A stretch of 64,000 nucleotides of DNA from Herbaspirillum chlorophenolicum (GTDB lineage: Bacteria; Pseudomonadota; Gammaproteobacteria; Burkholderiales; Burkholderiaceae_D): contig NZ_LFLT01000008.1 in assembly GCF_001189955.1 (NCBI RefSeq), positions 62,001-126,000 on the forward strand, written 5' to 3'. Positions 17,985 to 27,522 of this stretch are shown here, piece after piece. The first letter of the stretch is position 1; each line of letters starts with the position of its first letter. Made by a program: the position numbers and the translations under genes. Below the pieces are notes generated by a model. The model was not told the DNA's origin. It saw nothing but the letters and a program-made list of their open reading frames with translations, and ran no database searches.

Positions 17985-19238
17985 ATGCCCGACAAGAACA
18001 CTTCATTCCGTTCCGTTTCCCTGCCCGGCTTGCCGGCGATGACCCGCCTGGCCGCAGCCCTGATGCTGGCCGCCGCGCTGGCCGCCTGCTCCAAGTCCGG
18101 CAGCCAGCCGCCCGCACAGGCCCAGGCCGAGATCGGCTACGTGGTGGTCAAGGCCCAGCGCCAGGCAGTCACCACCGAATTGCCGGGCCGTACCACCGCA
18201 TACCTGGCGGCCGATATCCGCCCGCAGGTGGGCGGCATCATCCAGAAGCGCCTGTTCAAGGAGGGCGCGATGGTCAAGCAGGGCCAGCCGCTGTACCAGA
18301 TCGACGCCGCCAGCTACCAGGCCGCCTATGACAGCGCCAAAGCCTCGCTGCTGAAGGCCGAAGCCACGCTGGCTTCCTCGAAACTGAAGGCCCAGCGCTA
18401 TGCCGAACTCGACAAGATCGACGCCGTCGCCAAGCAGGACAACGACGACGCCCAAAGTACGCTGCGCCAGAACCAGGCCGACGTCGAAGTGCAGAAAGCG
18501 GCCGTGAAGACCGCCGCCATCAACCTCGAATACACGAAGATACTGTCGCCCATTTCCGGCCGCATCGAGAAGTCGAGCGTGACGCCGGGTGCGCTGGTGA
18601 CGGCCAGCCAGACCACCGCGCTGACCACCGTGCAGCGGATCGACCCGATCTATGTGGATGTGACGCAATCGACGGTGGAGCTGCTGCGCTTGCGGCGTGA
18701 GCTGGCCAGCGGACAGATCAAGAAGAGCGGCGAGAATTCGGCGCCGGTCAAGATCTTGCTGGAAGACGGTTCCACTTATGACCGCCCGGGCAAGCTGGAA
18801 TTCTCTGGCCTGTCGGTCGATACCGGCACCGGCATGATCACGCTGCGCGCGGTAGTGCCCAATCCGGACGGCATCCTGCTGCCGGGCGCCTATGTGCGTG
18901 CGGTACTGGAAGAAGGCGTGGACGAGCAGGCCCTGCTGGTGCCGCAAAAGGCCGTCACCCGCGACCAGACCGGTGTCGCGACCGCGCTGGTGATCGGCGA
19001 AGGCGGCAAGGTCGAACAGCGCCTGCTGACGGTGGCCCGCGCGGTGGGCAACAACTGGTGGGTGACCAAGGGCATCAAGCCCGGCGACAAGCTGATCGTC
19101 GACGGCCTGCAGAAGGTGCGCAACGGCGATGTGCCGCGCGCCATCGACATCACCGACACACTGCAGAAGGATCTTGCCAGGGAAGCCGCCGCCGCGGCTG
19201 CCGATCCGTCCCTCGGCGGCGACGCCGGCGCGAAGTAA
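17985..19238 (+). CDS. AcrA/MexA-type RND adaptor lipoprotein
   Basis: 417 residues. The signal peptide ends in lipobox LAAC (Cys near residue 35), giving a lipid-anchored periplasmic adaptor. EIGYVVVKAQRQAVTTELPGRT and ADIRPQVGGIIQKRLFKEGAMVKQGQPLYQID are typical of AcrA/MexA. The hairpin, lipoyl (ILSPISGRIEKSSVTPGALV) and barrel domains follow in order. The protein ends in an Ala/Asp-rich tail. Nine bases separate it from the permease. It is divergent from the BaeRS-like genes. Confidence 0.94.
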   Translation: MPDKNTSFRSVSLPGLPAMTRLAAALMLAAALAACSKSGSQPPAQAQAEIGYVVVKAQRQAVTTELPGRTTAYLAADIRPQVGGIIQKRLFKEGAMVKQGQPLYQIDAASYQAAYDSAKASLLKAEATLASSKLKAQRYAELDKIDAVAKQDNDDAQSTLRQNQADVEVQKAAVKTAAINLEYTKILSPISGRIEKSSVTPGALVTASQTTALTTVQRIDPIYVDVTQSTVELLRLRRELASGQIKKSGENSAPVKILLEDGSTYDRPGKLEFSGLSVDTGTGMITLRAVVPNPDGILLPGAYVRAVLEEGVDEQALLVPQKAVTRDQTGVATALVIGEGGKVEQRLLTVARAVGNNWWVTKGIKPGDKLIVDGLQKVRNGDVPRAIDITDTLQKDLAREAAAAAADPSLGGDAGAK

Positions 19239-19247
19239 GGGGAACAC

Positions 19248-22200
19248 ATGGCACGTTTCTTTATCGACCGGCCCATCTTCGCGTGGGTCATCGCCATCAT
19301 CATCATGCTGGGCGGCCTGATGTCGATCCGCTCGCTGTCGCTGGAGCAGTATCCCGATATCGCCCCGCCCAAGGTCAACATCAAGGCAACCTACACCGGC
19401 GCTTCGGCCAAGACCCTGGAAGACTCGGTCACCCAGGTGATCGAGCAGCAGATGAAGGGTCTGGACAACCTGCAATACATGTCGGCCAGCTCCAGCTCGG
19501 CCGGCAGCGCCACCGTGGCGCTGACGTTCACCGCCGGCACCAATCCGGACGTGGCGCAGATGCAGGTGCAGAACAAGCTGCAGCAGGTCACCGCGCGCTT
19601 GCCGCAGGCGGTGCAGAACAACGGCGTGACGGTGACCAAGGCCTCCACCGATATCCTGATGGTGATGTCGCTGACCTCGGATGACCCGCGCATTACCGCC
19701 ATCGACATCGGCGACTTCATCAGCAGCACGCTGACCGACCAGATCAGCCGCGTCGAAGGCGTGGGCGATGTCACCGCCTTCGGCACCAACTACGCCATGC
19801 GCATCTGGCTCGATCCGGCCAAGCTGCAGAAGTACGCGCTGATGCCCTCCGACATCACCAGCGCCCTGGAGGCGCAGAACACCGAAGTCTCGGCCGGCGA
19901 AATCGGCGCGCTGCCGGCCGTGCCCGGCCAGCAGATCAACGCCACCATCACCGCGCGCAGCAAGCTGACCACGGCCGATGAGTTCAAGCAGATCATCGTC
20001 AAGTCCTCCAGCGACGGTTCGGTGGTCAAGCTATCGGACGTGGCGCGCGTGGAACTGGGCGGCGAAAGCTACCAGGTCGCCTCGCAGCAGAACGGCAAGC
20101 CTTCCTCGGCGCTGGCGATCCAGCTGGCCACCGGCGCCAATGCGCTGGCCACGGCCGATGCGGTCAAGAAGAAGATGGCCGAACTCGAGCCCTACTTCCC
20201 GGCCTCGATGAAGCTCAAGACCAATATCGCCTATGACACTACCCCGTTCGTGCGGGTGTCGCTGGAAGAAGTGGTCAAGACCCTGATCGAAGCCATCGTG
20301 CTGGTGGTGCTGATCATGTACCTGTTCCTGCAGAACATCCGCGCCACCTTCATTCCGGCCATCACGGTGCCGGTGGTGCTGCTGGGCACGTTCGGCATCC
20401 TAGCCATGTTCGGCTACTCGATCAATACGCTCACCATGTTCGGCCTGGTGCTGGCCATCGGCTTGCTGGTGGATGACGCCATCGTGGTGGTGGAAAACGT
20501 CGAGCGCCTGATGACCGAGGAGAAGCTCAGCCCCAAGGAGGCCACGCGCAAGTCCATGCAGGAGATCACCGGTGCGCTGGTGGGTATCGCCATGGTGCTG
20601 TCGGCGGTGTTCATTCCGATGGCGTTCTTCGGCGGCTCGACCGGGGTGATCTATCGTCAGTTCTCGATCACCATCGTCTCGGCCATGGCGCTGTCGGTGA
20701 TGGTGGCATTGACGCTGACCCCGGCGCTATGCGCCACGCTGCTCAAGCCGCATACCGGCAACCATGTGCAGCAGGGCCGTTTCTTCAACTGGTTCAACCG
20801 CACTTTCGACCGCAACGCGGGCCGCTACCGCGGCGGAGTGGGCGGCCTGCTGAAGCGCGGCAAGCGCGGCCTCCTGATGTATGGGCTGATCGTGGTGGCG
20901 ATGGCGGTGATGTTCATGCGCCTGCCCACCTCCTTCCTGCCCGAGGAAGACCAGGGCGTGCTGATGGCGCAGATCCAGCTGCCGACCGGCGCTACCGCCG
21001 AGCAGACCACCGCGGTGGTGAAGACGGTGCAGGAATACTTCATGAACAAGCCGGAAGTGGTGGACTCGGTGCTGGCCATCGTCGGCGCGGGCATCGGCGG
21101 CAACAGCCAGAACGGCGCGCGCGCCTTCATCCGCTTGAAGGACTGGAGTGCACGTACCGGCGCCGGCCAGTCGGCTACCGAGCTGGTGCGCCGCGCCAAT
21201 GCCGACCTGTCCAAGATCCGCGGCGCCCGCGTGTTCCTGATGAATCCGCCGGCAGTGCGCGGCCTGGGCCAGAGCTCCGGCTTCGACCTTGAGCTCAAGG
21301 ATGTGGGCGGCGTCGGCCACGATGCGCTGGTGAAGGCGCGCGACCAGTTCCTGCTGCTGGCGCGCCAGAATCCGCGCCTGGCCAACGTGCGCACCACCGG
21401 CCTGGACGACACGCCGCAGCTGCGCGTGACTATCGACGACCGCAAGGCCGATGCGCTGTCGATCTCGACCGCCAACATCAACGACACCATGGCCACGGCC
21501 ATGGGCGGCACCTATGTCAACGACTTCCTGTCCAACGGCCGCGTGAAGAAGGTCTACGTGCAGGGCGACGCCGCCTTCCGCATGCAGACCGAAGACCTGA
21601 ACCGCTGGTATGTGCGCAATTCGGCCGACCAGATGGTGCCGTTCTCGGCCATCATGACCAGCAAGTGGTCTTTCGGCCCGTCGCTGCTGGAGCGCTATAA
21701 CGGCGTGTCCTCGTTCGAGATCGTGGGCGAGCCGGCGGCCGGCGTGAGTTCGGGAGATGCCATGGCGGAAGTCCAGAACCTGGTGGCCAGGTTGCCCGCC
21801 GGCGTGGGCTTCGAATGGACCGGCGCCTCCTACCAGGAACGCTTGTCCGGCAACCAGGCGCCGATGCTGTATGCGATCTCGATCCTGTTCGTGTTCCTGT
21901 GCCTGGCCGCGCTGTATGAAAGCTGGTCGGTGCCGTTCGCGGTGATCCTGGCGGTGCCGCTGGGCATCATCGGCACGGTGCTGCTGACCGGTTTGTTCGG
22001 TATGACCAACGACGTCTACTTCCAGGTGGGCTTGCTGACCACGGTGGGCTTGTCGGCCAAGAACGCGATCCTGATCGTGGAATTCGCCAAGCAGCTGCAC
22101 GAGTCCGGCAAGTCCTTGTGGGATGCCACGCTGGAAGCGGTGCAACTGCGGCTGCGCCCGATCCTGATGACCTCGCTGGCCTTCATGATGGGCGTGCTGC

Positions 22201-22409
22201 CGCTGGCCATCGCTTCCGGCGCCGGTTCGGCCAGCCGCCGTGCGATCGGCACGGGTGTCTTGGGCGGCATGGCATCGGCGACTATCCTCGGCCTCTTCTT
22301 CGTGCCGCTGTTCTACTTCGTGATCGGTTCCTGGCTGGACCGCAAGGGCAAGACCAAGGCCGATGGGGACCACGGCAACGACCAATTCATCCAGAAGGAG
22401 GGCGTGTGA
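19248..22409 (+). CDS. AcrB/MexB-type HAE1 RND multidrug permease
   Basis: 1053 residues starting MARFFIDRPIFAWVIAIIIMLGGL, the classic HAE1 N-terminus. The proton relay is intact: Asp409-Asp410 in TM4 (LLVDDAIVVVENVERLM) and Lys938 in TM10 (LSAKNAILIVEFAKQL). This contrasts with the permease at 7838. The RBS GGGG lies six bases upstream. Hydrophobic compounds, detergents and antibiotics are the family's usual substrates. The stop TGA shares its A with the ATG of the outer-membrane factor. Confidence 0.96.
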   Translation: MARFFIDRPIFAWVIAIIIMLGGLMSIRSLSLEQYPDIAPPKVNIKATYTGASAKTLEDSVTQVIEQQMKGLDNLQYMSASSSSAGSATVALTFTAGTNPDVAQMQVQNKLQQVTARLPQAVQNNGVTVTKASTDILMVMSLTSDDPRITAIDIGDFISSTLTDQISRVEGVGDVTAFGTNYAMRIWLDPAKLQKYALMPSDITSALEAQNTEVSAGEIGALPAVPGQQINATITARSKLTTADEFKQIIVKSSSDGSVVKLSDVARVELGGESYQVASQQNGKPSSALAIQLATGANALATADAVKKKMAELEPYFPASMKLKTNIAYDTTPFVRVSLEEVVKTLIEAIVLVVLIMYLFLQNIRATFIPAITVPVVLLGTFGILAMFGYSINTLTMFGLVLAIGLLVDDAIVVVENVERLMTEEKLSPKEATRKSMQEITGALVGIAMVLSAVFIPMAFFGGSTGVIYRQFSITIVSAMALSVMVALTLTPALCATLLKPHTGNHVQQGRFFNWFNRTFDRNAGRYRGGVGGLLKRGKRGLLMYGLIVVAMAVMFMRLPTSFLPEEDQGVLMAQIQLPTGATAEQTTAVVKTVQEYFMNKPEVVDSVLAIVGAGIGGNSQNGARAFIRLKDWSARTGAGQSATELVRRANADLSKIRGARVFLMNPPAVRGLGQSSGFDLELKDVGGVGHDALVKARDQFLLLARQNPRLANVRTTGLDDTPQLRVTIDDRKADALSISTANINDTMATAMGGTYVNDFLSNGRVKKVYVQGDAAFRMQTEDLNRWYVRNSADQMVPFSAIMTSKWSFGPSLLERYNGVSSFEIVGEPAAGVSSGDAMAEVQNLVARLPAGVGFEWTGASYQERLSGNQAPMLYAISILFVFLCLAALYESWSVPFAVILAVPLGIIGTVLLTGLFGMTNDVYFQVGLLTTVGLSAKNAILIVEFAKQLHESGKSLWDATLEAVQLRLRPILMTSLAFMMGVLPLAIASGAGSASRRAIGTGVLGGMASATILGLFFVPLFYFVIGSWLDRKGKTKADGDHGNDQFIQKEGV

Positions 22410-23920
22410 TGCAAGCGCGCACTGACAACAAGACGACTTTCCTGCCGCGTTCGGTGATGGCGCTGGCGTTGGCCACCGCGCTGGCCGGCTGCGCCAATCT
22501 GGCGCCGGACTATGTGCAGCCAGCTGCACCGGTACCCGCGAACTGGTCGCAACAGGTGGACGGCAAGCAAATCGTTGCCGCCGCCGGCGACAAGGCCGCA
22601 GCGAACAATGCCGATGCGGACAACATCGGCTGGCGCCAGTTCTTCCTCGATCCGCGTTTGCAGCAGGTGATCGCCATGTCGCTGGAGAATAACCGCGACC
22701 TGCGCGTGGCCGCACTCAATATCGAGAAGGCGCGTGCGCAGTACCGCATTACCGATGCGGACCGCTATCCGGCGATCTCCGCCACCGGCAGCGGCACCGC
22801 CAGCCGCACGCCGGCGCAGGTTTCTTCCAGCGGCCGCGCCACCGTATCGCACCAGCAGAGCGTGACGGCGGGAATCAGTTCGTATGAGCTGGACTTCTTC
22901 GGCCGCCTCAAGAACCTCTCGGATGCGGCGCTGGAAACTTACCAGTACCAGGTCGAGACCCGCCGCAGCACGCATATCAGCATGGTTGCAGAAGTGGCCA
23001 CGGCCTGGCTGACGCTGGCCTCCGACCGCGAGTTGCTGAAGCTGGCGCAAGACACGCTGCAAAGCCAGTCGCGTACATATGAATTGAGCCGGCGCAGCCA
23101 TGACATCGGCACCGTCTCCGGCGTCGACCTGGCCAGCCAGGAAGCGACCGTGGAGTCGGCGCGCGCCGATGTCGCGCAGTACACCGCGCAGGTGGCACAA
23201 GATATCAACGCGCTGCGCCTGCTGGTAGGCGCAGACCTGGATGAGGCGCTGCTTCCGCAAGGCTTGCCGCAGACCGCCAGCGTACTGTTGGCGATGCCGT
23301 CCGACTTGCCGTCCGAAGTACTGCTGCGCCGTCCCGATGTGCTGGCAGCGGAGCACACGCTGAAGTCGGCCAATGCCGACATCGGCGCCGCGCGCGCCGC
23401 CTTCTTCCCCAGCATCACGCTGACCGCCAACGGCGGTACGGCCAGCAGTACGCTGGGCGGGCTGTTCAAGCCGGGGAGTGCGTCGTGGAGTTTTGCGCCG
23501 TCGATCAACCTGCCTATCTTCAATGCCGGCAGCCTGCGCGCGAGCCTCGACTCGGCGAAGATCACCCGCGATATCGATGTGGCCAATTACGAGAAGGCGG
23601 TCCAGACCGCATTCCGTGAAGTGGCGGATGCGCTGGCGGTGCGCGCTACGCTGGACCAGCGCTTGCAGGCGCAATCCAGGGTGGCGGCAGCCAACGAGAA
23701 ATCCTATCGCCTGTCGGAGGCGCGTTACCGCAATGGCATCGACAGTTACCTGACGACGCTGGTGTCGCAACGCTCGCTGTATAGCGCGCAACAGACGCTG
23801 ATCTCGCTGCGGCTGACCGAGCAGAGCAATCGCATCACGCTGTACAAGGTGCTGGGCGGGGGATGGAATGAACAGAGCCAGCCGCCGCAGGCGGTTGTGG
23901 ACGGCAAGAACGCGTCCTGA
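22409..23920 (+). CDS. OprM-type outer-membrane efflux duct lipoprotein
   Basis: 503 residues from the ATG at 22409, which overlaps the permease stop (TGATG). A long n-region and hydrophobic segment end in lipobox LAGC, followed by ANLAPDYVQPAAPVP, the OprM/AdeK signature. ISSYELDFFGRLKNLSDAALE and LLRRPDVLAAEHTLKSANADIGAARAAFFPS are the conserved repeat motifs. It completes the adaptor-pump-duct operon in the mexAB-oprM order, unlike the pump-first order of the 7838-13770 operon. Confidence 0.95.
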   Translation: MQARTDNKTTFLPRSVMALALATALAGCANLAPDYVQPAAPVPANWSQQVDGKQIVAAAGDKAAANNADADNIGWRQFFLDPRLQQVIAMSLENNRDLRVAALNIEKARAQYRITDADRYPAISATGSGTASRTPAQVSSSGRATVSHQQSVTAGISSYELDFFGRLKNLSDAALETYQYQVETRRSTHISMVAEVATAWLTLASDRELLKLAQDTLQSQSRTYELSRRSHDIGTVSGVDLASQEATVESARADVAQYTAQVAQDINALRLLVGADLDEALLPQGLPQTASVLLAMPSDLPSEVLLRRPDVLAAEHTLKSANADIGAARAAFFPSITLTANGGTASSTLGGLFKPGSASWSFAPSINLPIFNAGSLRASLDSAKITRDIDVANYEKAVQTAFREVADALAVRATLDQRLQAQSRVAAANEKSYRLSEARYRNGIDSYLTTLVSQRSLYSAQQTLISLRLTEQSNRITLYKVLGGGWNEQSQPPQAVVDGKNAS

Positions 23921-23939
23921 TGGCTCCGCGATGAAAACA

Positions 23940-23972
23940 CCCCGAAGGCTGGATTTTTTCCACCCTTCGGGG
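23940..23972 (+). terminator. Stem-loop after the second RND operon
   Basis: CCCCGAAGG (23940-23948) pairs perfectly with CCTTCGGGG (23964-23972) around a 15-base loop containing six T. Only a short T tract follows the stem, so termination may be partial. Confidence 0.5.
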
Positions 23973-24046
23973 ACGGTTTGCTGCGGTCTTGGCCTCGTCA
24001 CATTTTTCGGCGATGATGGGTTTTTCCCATCCGGATTATTTTGCCG

Positions 24047-24571
24047 ATGTCCCGTAACGTAGAAATCAAGGCCCGCCTATTGGGCATTCAAGACATCCTC
24101 CACAAGGTAGTGGGCATTGCCGACCAGGGGCCCATTGAAATTGCGCAGGACGATACCTTTTTTGGCTGCGATACGGGGCGATTGAAGCTCCGTCAGTTTT
24201 CCGCCGACAAGGGCGAATTGATTTTTTATCGCCGCACCAATCAGGCCGGCCCCAAGGAATCCTTTTTCGTCCGTTCTTCCACGGCCGAACCTGCGGCACT
24301 TCGCGAGGTACTGTCTTTCGCCTATGGCCAATCCGGCCGGGTCATCAAGCAGCGGACCCTGTTCCTTGCCGGGCGAACCCGCATCCATCTGGACCGGGTG
24401 CAAGGGCTGGGGGAATTCCTCGAACTTGAAGTAGTGTTATCGGAAGGCGACTCCATTGAGGACGGGATCCGCGAAGCGGAAGACATCATGCAAAAGCTGG
24501 GGATCGAACCTTCGCAGTTGATTGAATCGGCTTATGTGGATCTGCTCGGCATTGCGCCCGAGGGCAGTTGA
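24047..24571 (+). CDS. CYTH-domain protein (class IV adenylate cyclase / triphosphatase family)
   Basis: 174 residues. The N-terminal NVEIKARL is the ExExK-type metal/triphosphate motif of CYTH enzymes. Alternating charged strands follow (GRLKLRQF, GELIFYRRTN, RIHLDRVQGLGEFLELEVVL), with the Arg, Lys and Glu residues that line the triphosphate tunnel. ATG 24047 is preferred to the TTG six bases upstream because the family begins close to the EIK motif. Members act on ATP, thiamine triphosphate or inorganic triphosphate; which one cannot be told here. It stands alone between the pump operon and a convergent pair of genes. Confidence 0.85.
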   Translation: MSRNVEIKARLLGIQDILHKVVGIADQGPIEIAQDDTFFGCDTGRLKLRQFSADKGELIFYRRTNQAGPKESFFVRSSTAEPAALREVLSFAYGQSGRVIKQRTLFLAGRTRIHLDRVQGLGEFLELEVVLSEGDSIEDGIREAEDIMQKLGIEPSQLIESAYVDLLGIAPEGS

Positions 24572-24614
24572 CCGAGAGGCCCGCTGTCCGCCGCTACCCG
24601 GCATCGGCCGGCCG

Positions 24615-25070
24615 TCAGGCCCCGTCGGGAATCTCCGGGTCCACCAGTTGCGCCAGCAACTGCAGCGATTCCTGCCATCCGGCATAACAGAACTCCAGCG
24701 GAATCATCGGCGGAATTCCTTCCTGTACAACGTTGAGCTCGCTGCCGGTCAGCACGGGCCGGATCGTTACCGTCACCTTCATTTCGCCCGGCAAGTTGGG
24801 ATCGTCGAACTTGTCGGTGTAGACGATGCGCTCATTGGGCACCAGCTCGACATAGGTGCCGCCGAAGGAGTGCGAACTGCCGGTGCTGAAATTGGTGAAC
24901 GACATCTTGTGCGAGCCGCCCACGCGCGCATCCATGTGGTGAACCTTGGCGGTGAAGCCATGCGGCGGCAGCCATTTCACCATGGCGTCGGGATCGAGGA
25001 AGGCGCGATAGACGCGTTCGGGTTTGGCGCGCAGGACGCGGTGCAGGCGGACGGTGTTGAGGGTGTTCAT
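24615..25070 (-). CDS. SRPBCC (AHSA1-like) family protein
   Basis: 151 residues. TVRLHRVLRAKPERVYRAFLDPDAMVKWLPP is the typical opening of AHSA1/START-like proteins, and the C-terminal GWQESLQLLAQLVD matches the closing helix. It has a hydrophobic ligand cavity and no known catalytic residues. An excellent RBS (GGAGG) fixes the start at 25070. It lies 40 bases downstream of the VOC gene on the same strand, so the two are probably one operon. The ligand is unknown. Confidence 0.88.
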   Translation of the reverse strand: MNTLNTVRLHRVLRAKPERVYRAFLDPDAMVKWLPPHGFTAKVHHMDARVGGSHKMSFTNFSTGSSHSFGGTYVELVPNERIVYTDKFDDPNLPGEMKVTVTIRPVLTGSELNVVQEGIPPMIPLEFCYAGWQESLQLLAQLVDPEIPDGA

Positions 25071-25110
25071 GGGTATTTCCTCCTTGGGAAAAACAACACG
25101 ACTGATCAGC

Positions 25111-25512
25111 TCATGGTTGAGCTGATTCCATGGGGCGGTGACAAACCGCTTCCACATTATGCCCGTCCGGGTCCAGCGCGAACGCGCCGTAGTAATCAGG
25201 GTGAAAATGTGCCCGGATACCCGGCGCTCCATTGTCGCGCCCGCCTGCTTGCAGCGCGGCGGCATGGAAGGCATCGACGCGCCGGCGGTCGTCCACGCGG
25301 AAGGCCACATGCACCGGCGGCTGGTTGGGCGTGCCGCGGCTGATCCAGAAATCGGGCTTGCCGTTCTCGCCGAAGCCGGCGACGTCGGTGTGGCCGGTCA
25401 CCTCGGCGGGAAATTCGTGGATCAGGGTATAGCCGATGGCGGCCAGCGCGGTTTGGTAGAACGCCTTGCTCTTTGCGAAATCGCTGACGATAACGCCGGT
25501 GTGGTCGATCAT
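25111..25512 (-). CDS. VOC-superfamily (glyoxalase/dioxygenase-like) protein
   Basis: 133 residues in two beta-alpha-beta-beta-beta modules. MIDHTGVIVSDFAKSKAFYQTALAAIGY supplies the first metal His (His4), VHVAFRVDD the second, and FALDPDGHNVEAVCH the terminal Glu motif (DPDGHNVE). This metal-binding set suggests a divalent-metal enzyme or resistance protein, but no specific substrate can be named. It is first in a two-gene unit with the SRPBCC gene. Confidence 0.9.
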   Translation of the reverse strand: MIDHTGVIVSDFAKSKAFYQTALAAIGYTLIHEFPAEVTGHTDVAGFGENGKPDFWISRGTPNQPPVHVAFRVDDRRRVDAFHAAALQAGGRDNGAPGIRAHFHPDYYGAFALDPDGHNVEAVCHRPMESAQP

Positions 25513-25639
25513 TCTTGGTCTCCTCGGATAGGGTGCGCTGATTTTAAAACCTGTTCGGCCTCTCGTCGAGGCCGTCCCAATCCCCTGTCGTGGCAGACTT
25601 CACATATCATTCCATTTTCTTCGCATTTACCTTCCCATC

Positions 25640-26923
25640 ATGGCCGACTCCGAGTTTTCCTTTCCCCGCCACGCCGTCATCATCGGCGCCGGCGCCGTCG
25701 GCCTGATGAGCGCCATCCATGCGCTCGACCAGGGGCTGCAGGTGACGCTGCTGGATTTCAACGAAGCCGGCAGCGAAGAGGCGTCGAGCTACGGCAACGC
25801 CGGCTGGCTGTCGTCGCATTCGGTGATCCCGCCGGTGGAGCCGGGGATGTGGAAGAAAGTGCCGGGCTATCTGGCCGACCCGCTGGGGCCGCTGTCGATC
25901 CGCTGGCGTTATTTGCCGAGGCTGATGCCGTGGCTGCTGCGCAATCTGGCCAGTGCGCGGCGTGAGCGTATCCGCACCACGGCCCGCGCTTTGCGTTCGC
26001 TGGCGGTCGATGCGCGGCTGCTGCACCAGGAGGTGGCGCAGCGCGCCGGCGCCGGCCATCTGATCGATACCTCGGGGGTGCTGCATGTCTACCGTTCGCG
26101 CCGGCACTTTGAGGCCGATGCTTTCGGTTGGGGCGTGCGAAATGAGTTGGGTATCCAGTGGACGGAACTGGAAGGCGATGCGCTGCGTCGGCGCGAACCG
26201 GATCTCGATCCGGTGTTCGGGTTTGCCGTGCATGTGGATGAGGCCGGCCACTGCCGGAACCCCGGCGCTTACATGCAGGCGCTGGACGCCTATGCACGCG
26301 CACGCGGCGCGCGCCGCGTGCAGGGGCGCGCTACCGGTTTCCGTATCGAAGAGGGGCGATTGAAGGCGGTGCTGACCGAGGATGGCGAGCTTGCCTGCGA
26401 CGCCGCCGTGATTTCAGCCGGCGCGCGTTCCAGGCAACTGGCCGCCGCTGCCGGCGACCGCGTGCAGCTGGAGAGCGAACGCGGCTACCACGCCAGCATC
26501 GCGGGCCATGCGCAGCAAGCCACCGCGCACACGCCGATGATGGTGTCCGAATTCAAGGTCATCGCCACCCAGATGGACGGCGGGCTGCGCATCGCCGGCC
26601 AGGTCGAGTTCGCCTCTTTCGAGGCAGCGCCGGACTGGCGGCGCGGCGAGATCATGCGCGACATCGCGCTCAAGCTGTTTCCGGGGCTGCCGCGCGAGCT
26701 GCCGGCGTCGGATGTGAAATTCTGGCTGGGCCGCCGCCCCAGCACGCCTGACGGCATGCCTTGCATCGGCTACGCCGCTGCCTGCCGCGACATCGTCCAT
26801 GCCTATGGCCACGGCCATATCGGCCTGGGGTGTTCGGCGCGCACCGGGCGCATTGTCGCCCAACTGCTGGCGGGACAGGAACCGGAGATCGACCTGGCGC
26901 CGTTCAGTGCACAGCGTTTCTGA
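25640..26923 (+). CDS. FAD-dependent oxidoreductase, D-amino-acid dehydrogenase (DadA)-like
   Basis: 427 residues. The N-terminal HAVIIGAGAVGLMSAIHALDQGLQVTLLD is the Rossmann GxGxxG FAD motif. SYGNAGWLSSHSVIPP matches the conserved block after it in DadA-type enzymes. The C-terminus FWLGRRPSTPDGMPCIG followed by YGHGHIGLGCSARTGRIVA is the second flavin-contact region. It oxidises a D-amino or imino acid and feeds electrons to the chain. It converges on the isochorismatase-like gene with only four bases between stops. No dadX-type racemase is adjacent, so the true substrate may not be D-alanine. Confidence 0.88.
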   Translation: MADSEFSFPRHAVIIGAGAVGLMSAIHALDQGLQVTLLDFNEAGSEEASSYGNAGWLSSHSVIPPVEPGMWKKVPGYLADPLGPLSIRWRYLPRLMPWLLRNLASARRERIRTTARALRSLAVDARLLHQEVAQRAGAGHLIDTSGVLHVYRSRRHFEADAFGWGVRNELGIQWTELEGDALRRREPDLDPVFGFAVHVDEAGHCRNPGAYMQALDAYARARGARRVQGRATGFRIEEGRLKAVLTEDGELACDAAVISAGARSRQLAAAAGDRVQLESERGYHASIAGHAQQATAHTPMMVSEFKVIATQMDGGLRIAGQVEFASFEAAPDWRRGEIMRDIALKLFPGLPRELPASDVKFWLGRRPSTPDGMPCIGYAAACRDIVHAYGHGHIGLGCSARTGRIVAQLLAGQEPEIDLAPFSAQRF

Positions 26924-26927
26924 GACT

Positions 26928-27458
26928 TCAGAATGAAATGTCCTGCGAGGCCGTGACGGTCGCACGCACGCCGTATGCGCCGAGGCTGGACAAGGTCTTA
27001 TTGTGGTGGGCCACGATTTGCGCAGGCGCCAGTACACCGTTGCCGGTGGTGGTGTGCCCATCGGCGGCCAGCGTCACCGGATAGCCCAGCGCCAATGCGC
27101 GGCGCACGGTGGATTCCACGCAGAACTCGGTCTGCATACCGCACACCACCAGATGGGAGATGTGCCGCATCTTCAGCATCGATTGTAGGTCGGTCTGGTG
27201 GAATGCATCCGAGCCGCGCTTGCGCAGCATCGCATCCTGCGGAACGGTCTCCAGTCCCTGCGCCAGTTGCCAGCCTTCGCTGCCATGTTCCAGGTCGCCG
27301 GTATTTTCATGCTGCACGACGATGACCGGCACGTGGGCGGCGCGTGCCTGCTGCGATAGCCGGTTGATGCTGGCGATCACGCGCTGGGGTTCGGCAACGG
27401 CCTGCGGGCCGGTGCACAGGGCGTGCTGGACGTCGATGATGAGCAAGGCGGTGGGCAT
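26928..27458 (-). CDS. Isochorismatase-family cysteine hydrolase
   Basis: 176 residues. The catalytic triad of the family is visible: Asp in ALLIIDVQHAL, Lys in MLRKRGSDAFHQTDL and Cys in VVCGMQTEFCVESTVRRA. The start is MPTALL at 27458. It lies 64 bases downstream of the flavin monooxygenase gene on the same strand and may belong to the same transcript. The family includes nicotinamidases, carbamoyl hydrolases and N-formylmaleamate-type enzymes. The substrate is not determinable. Confidence 0.9.
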   Translation of the reverse strand: MPTALLIIDVQHALCTGPQAVAEPQRVIASINRLSQQARAAHVPVIVVQHENTGDLEHGSEGWQLAQGLETVPQDAMLRKRGSDAFHQTDLQSMLKMRHISHLVVCGMQTEFCVESTVRRALALGYPVTLAADGHTTTGNGVLAPAQIVAHHNKTLSSLGAYGVRATVTASQDISF

Positions 27459-27522
27459 GGGGCGGTATTGAAGTGTTGGTGGATCCGTACAGATAGTAAC
27501 GGATCCGGCCCCGCCCCCGCTC

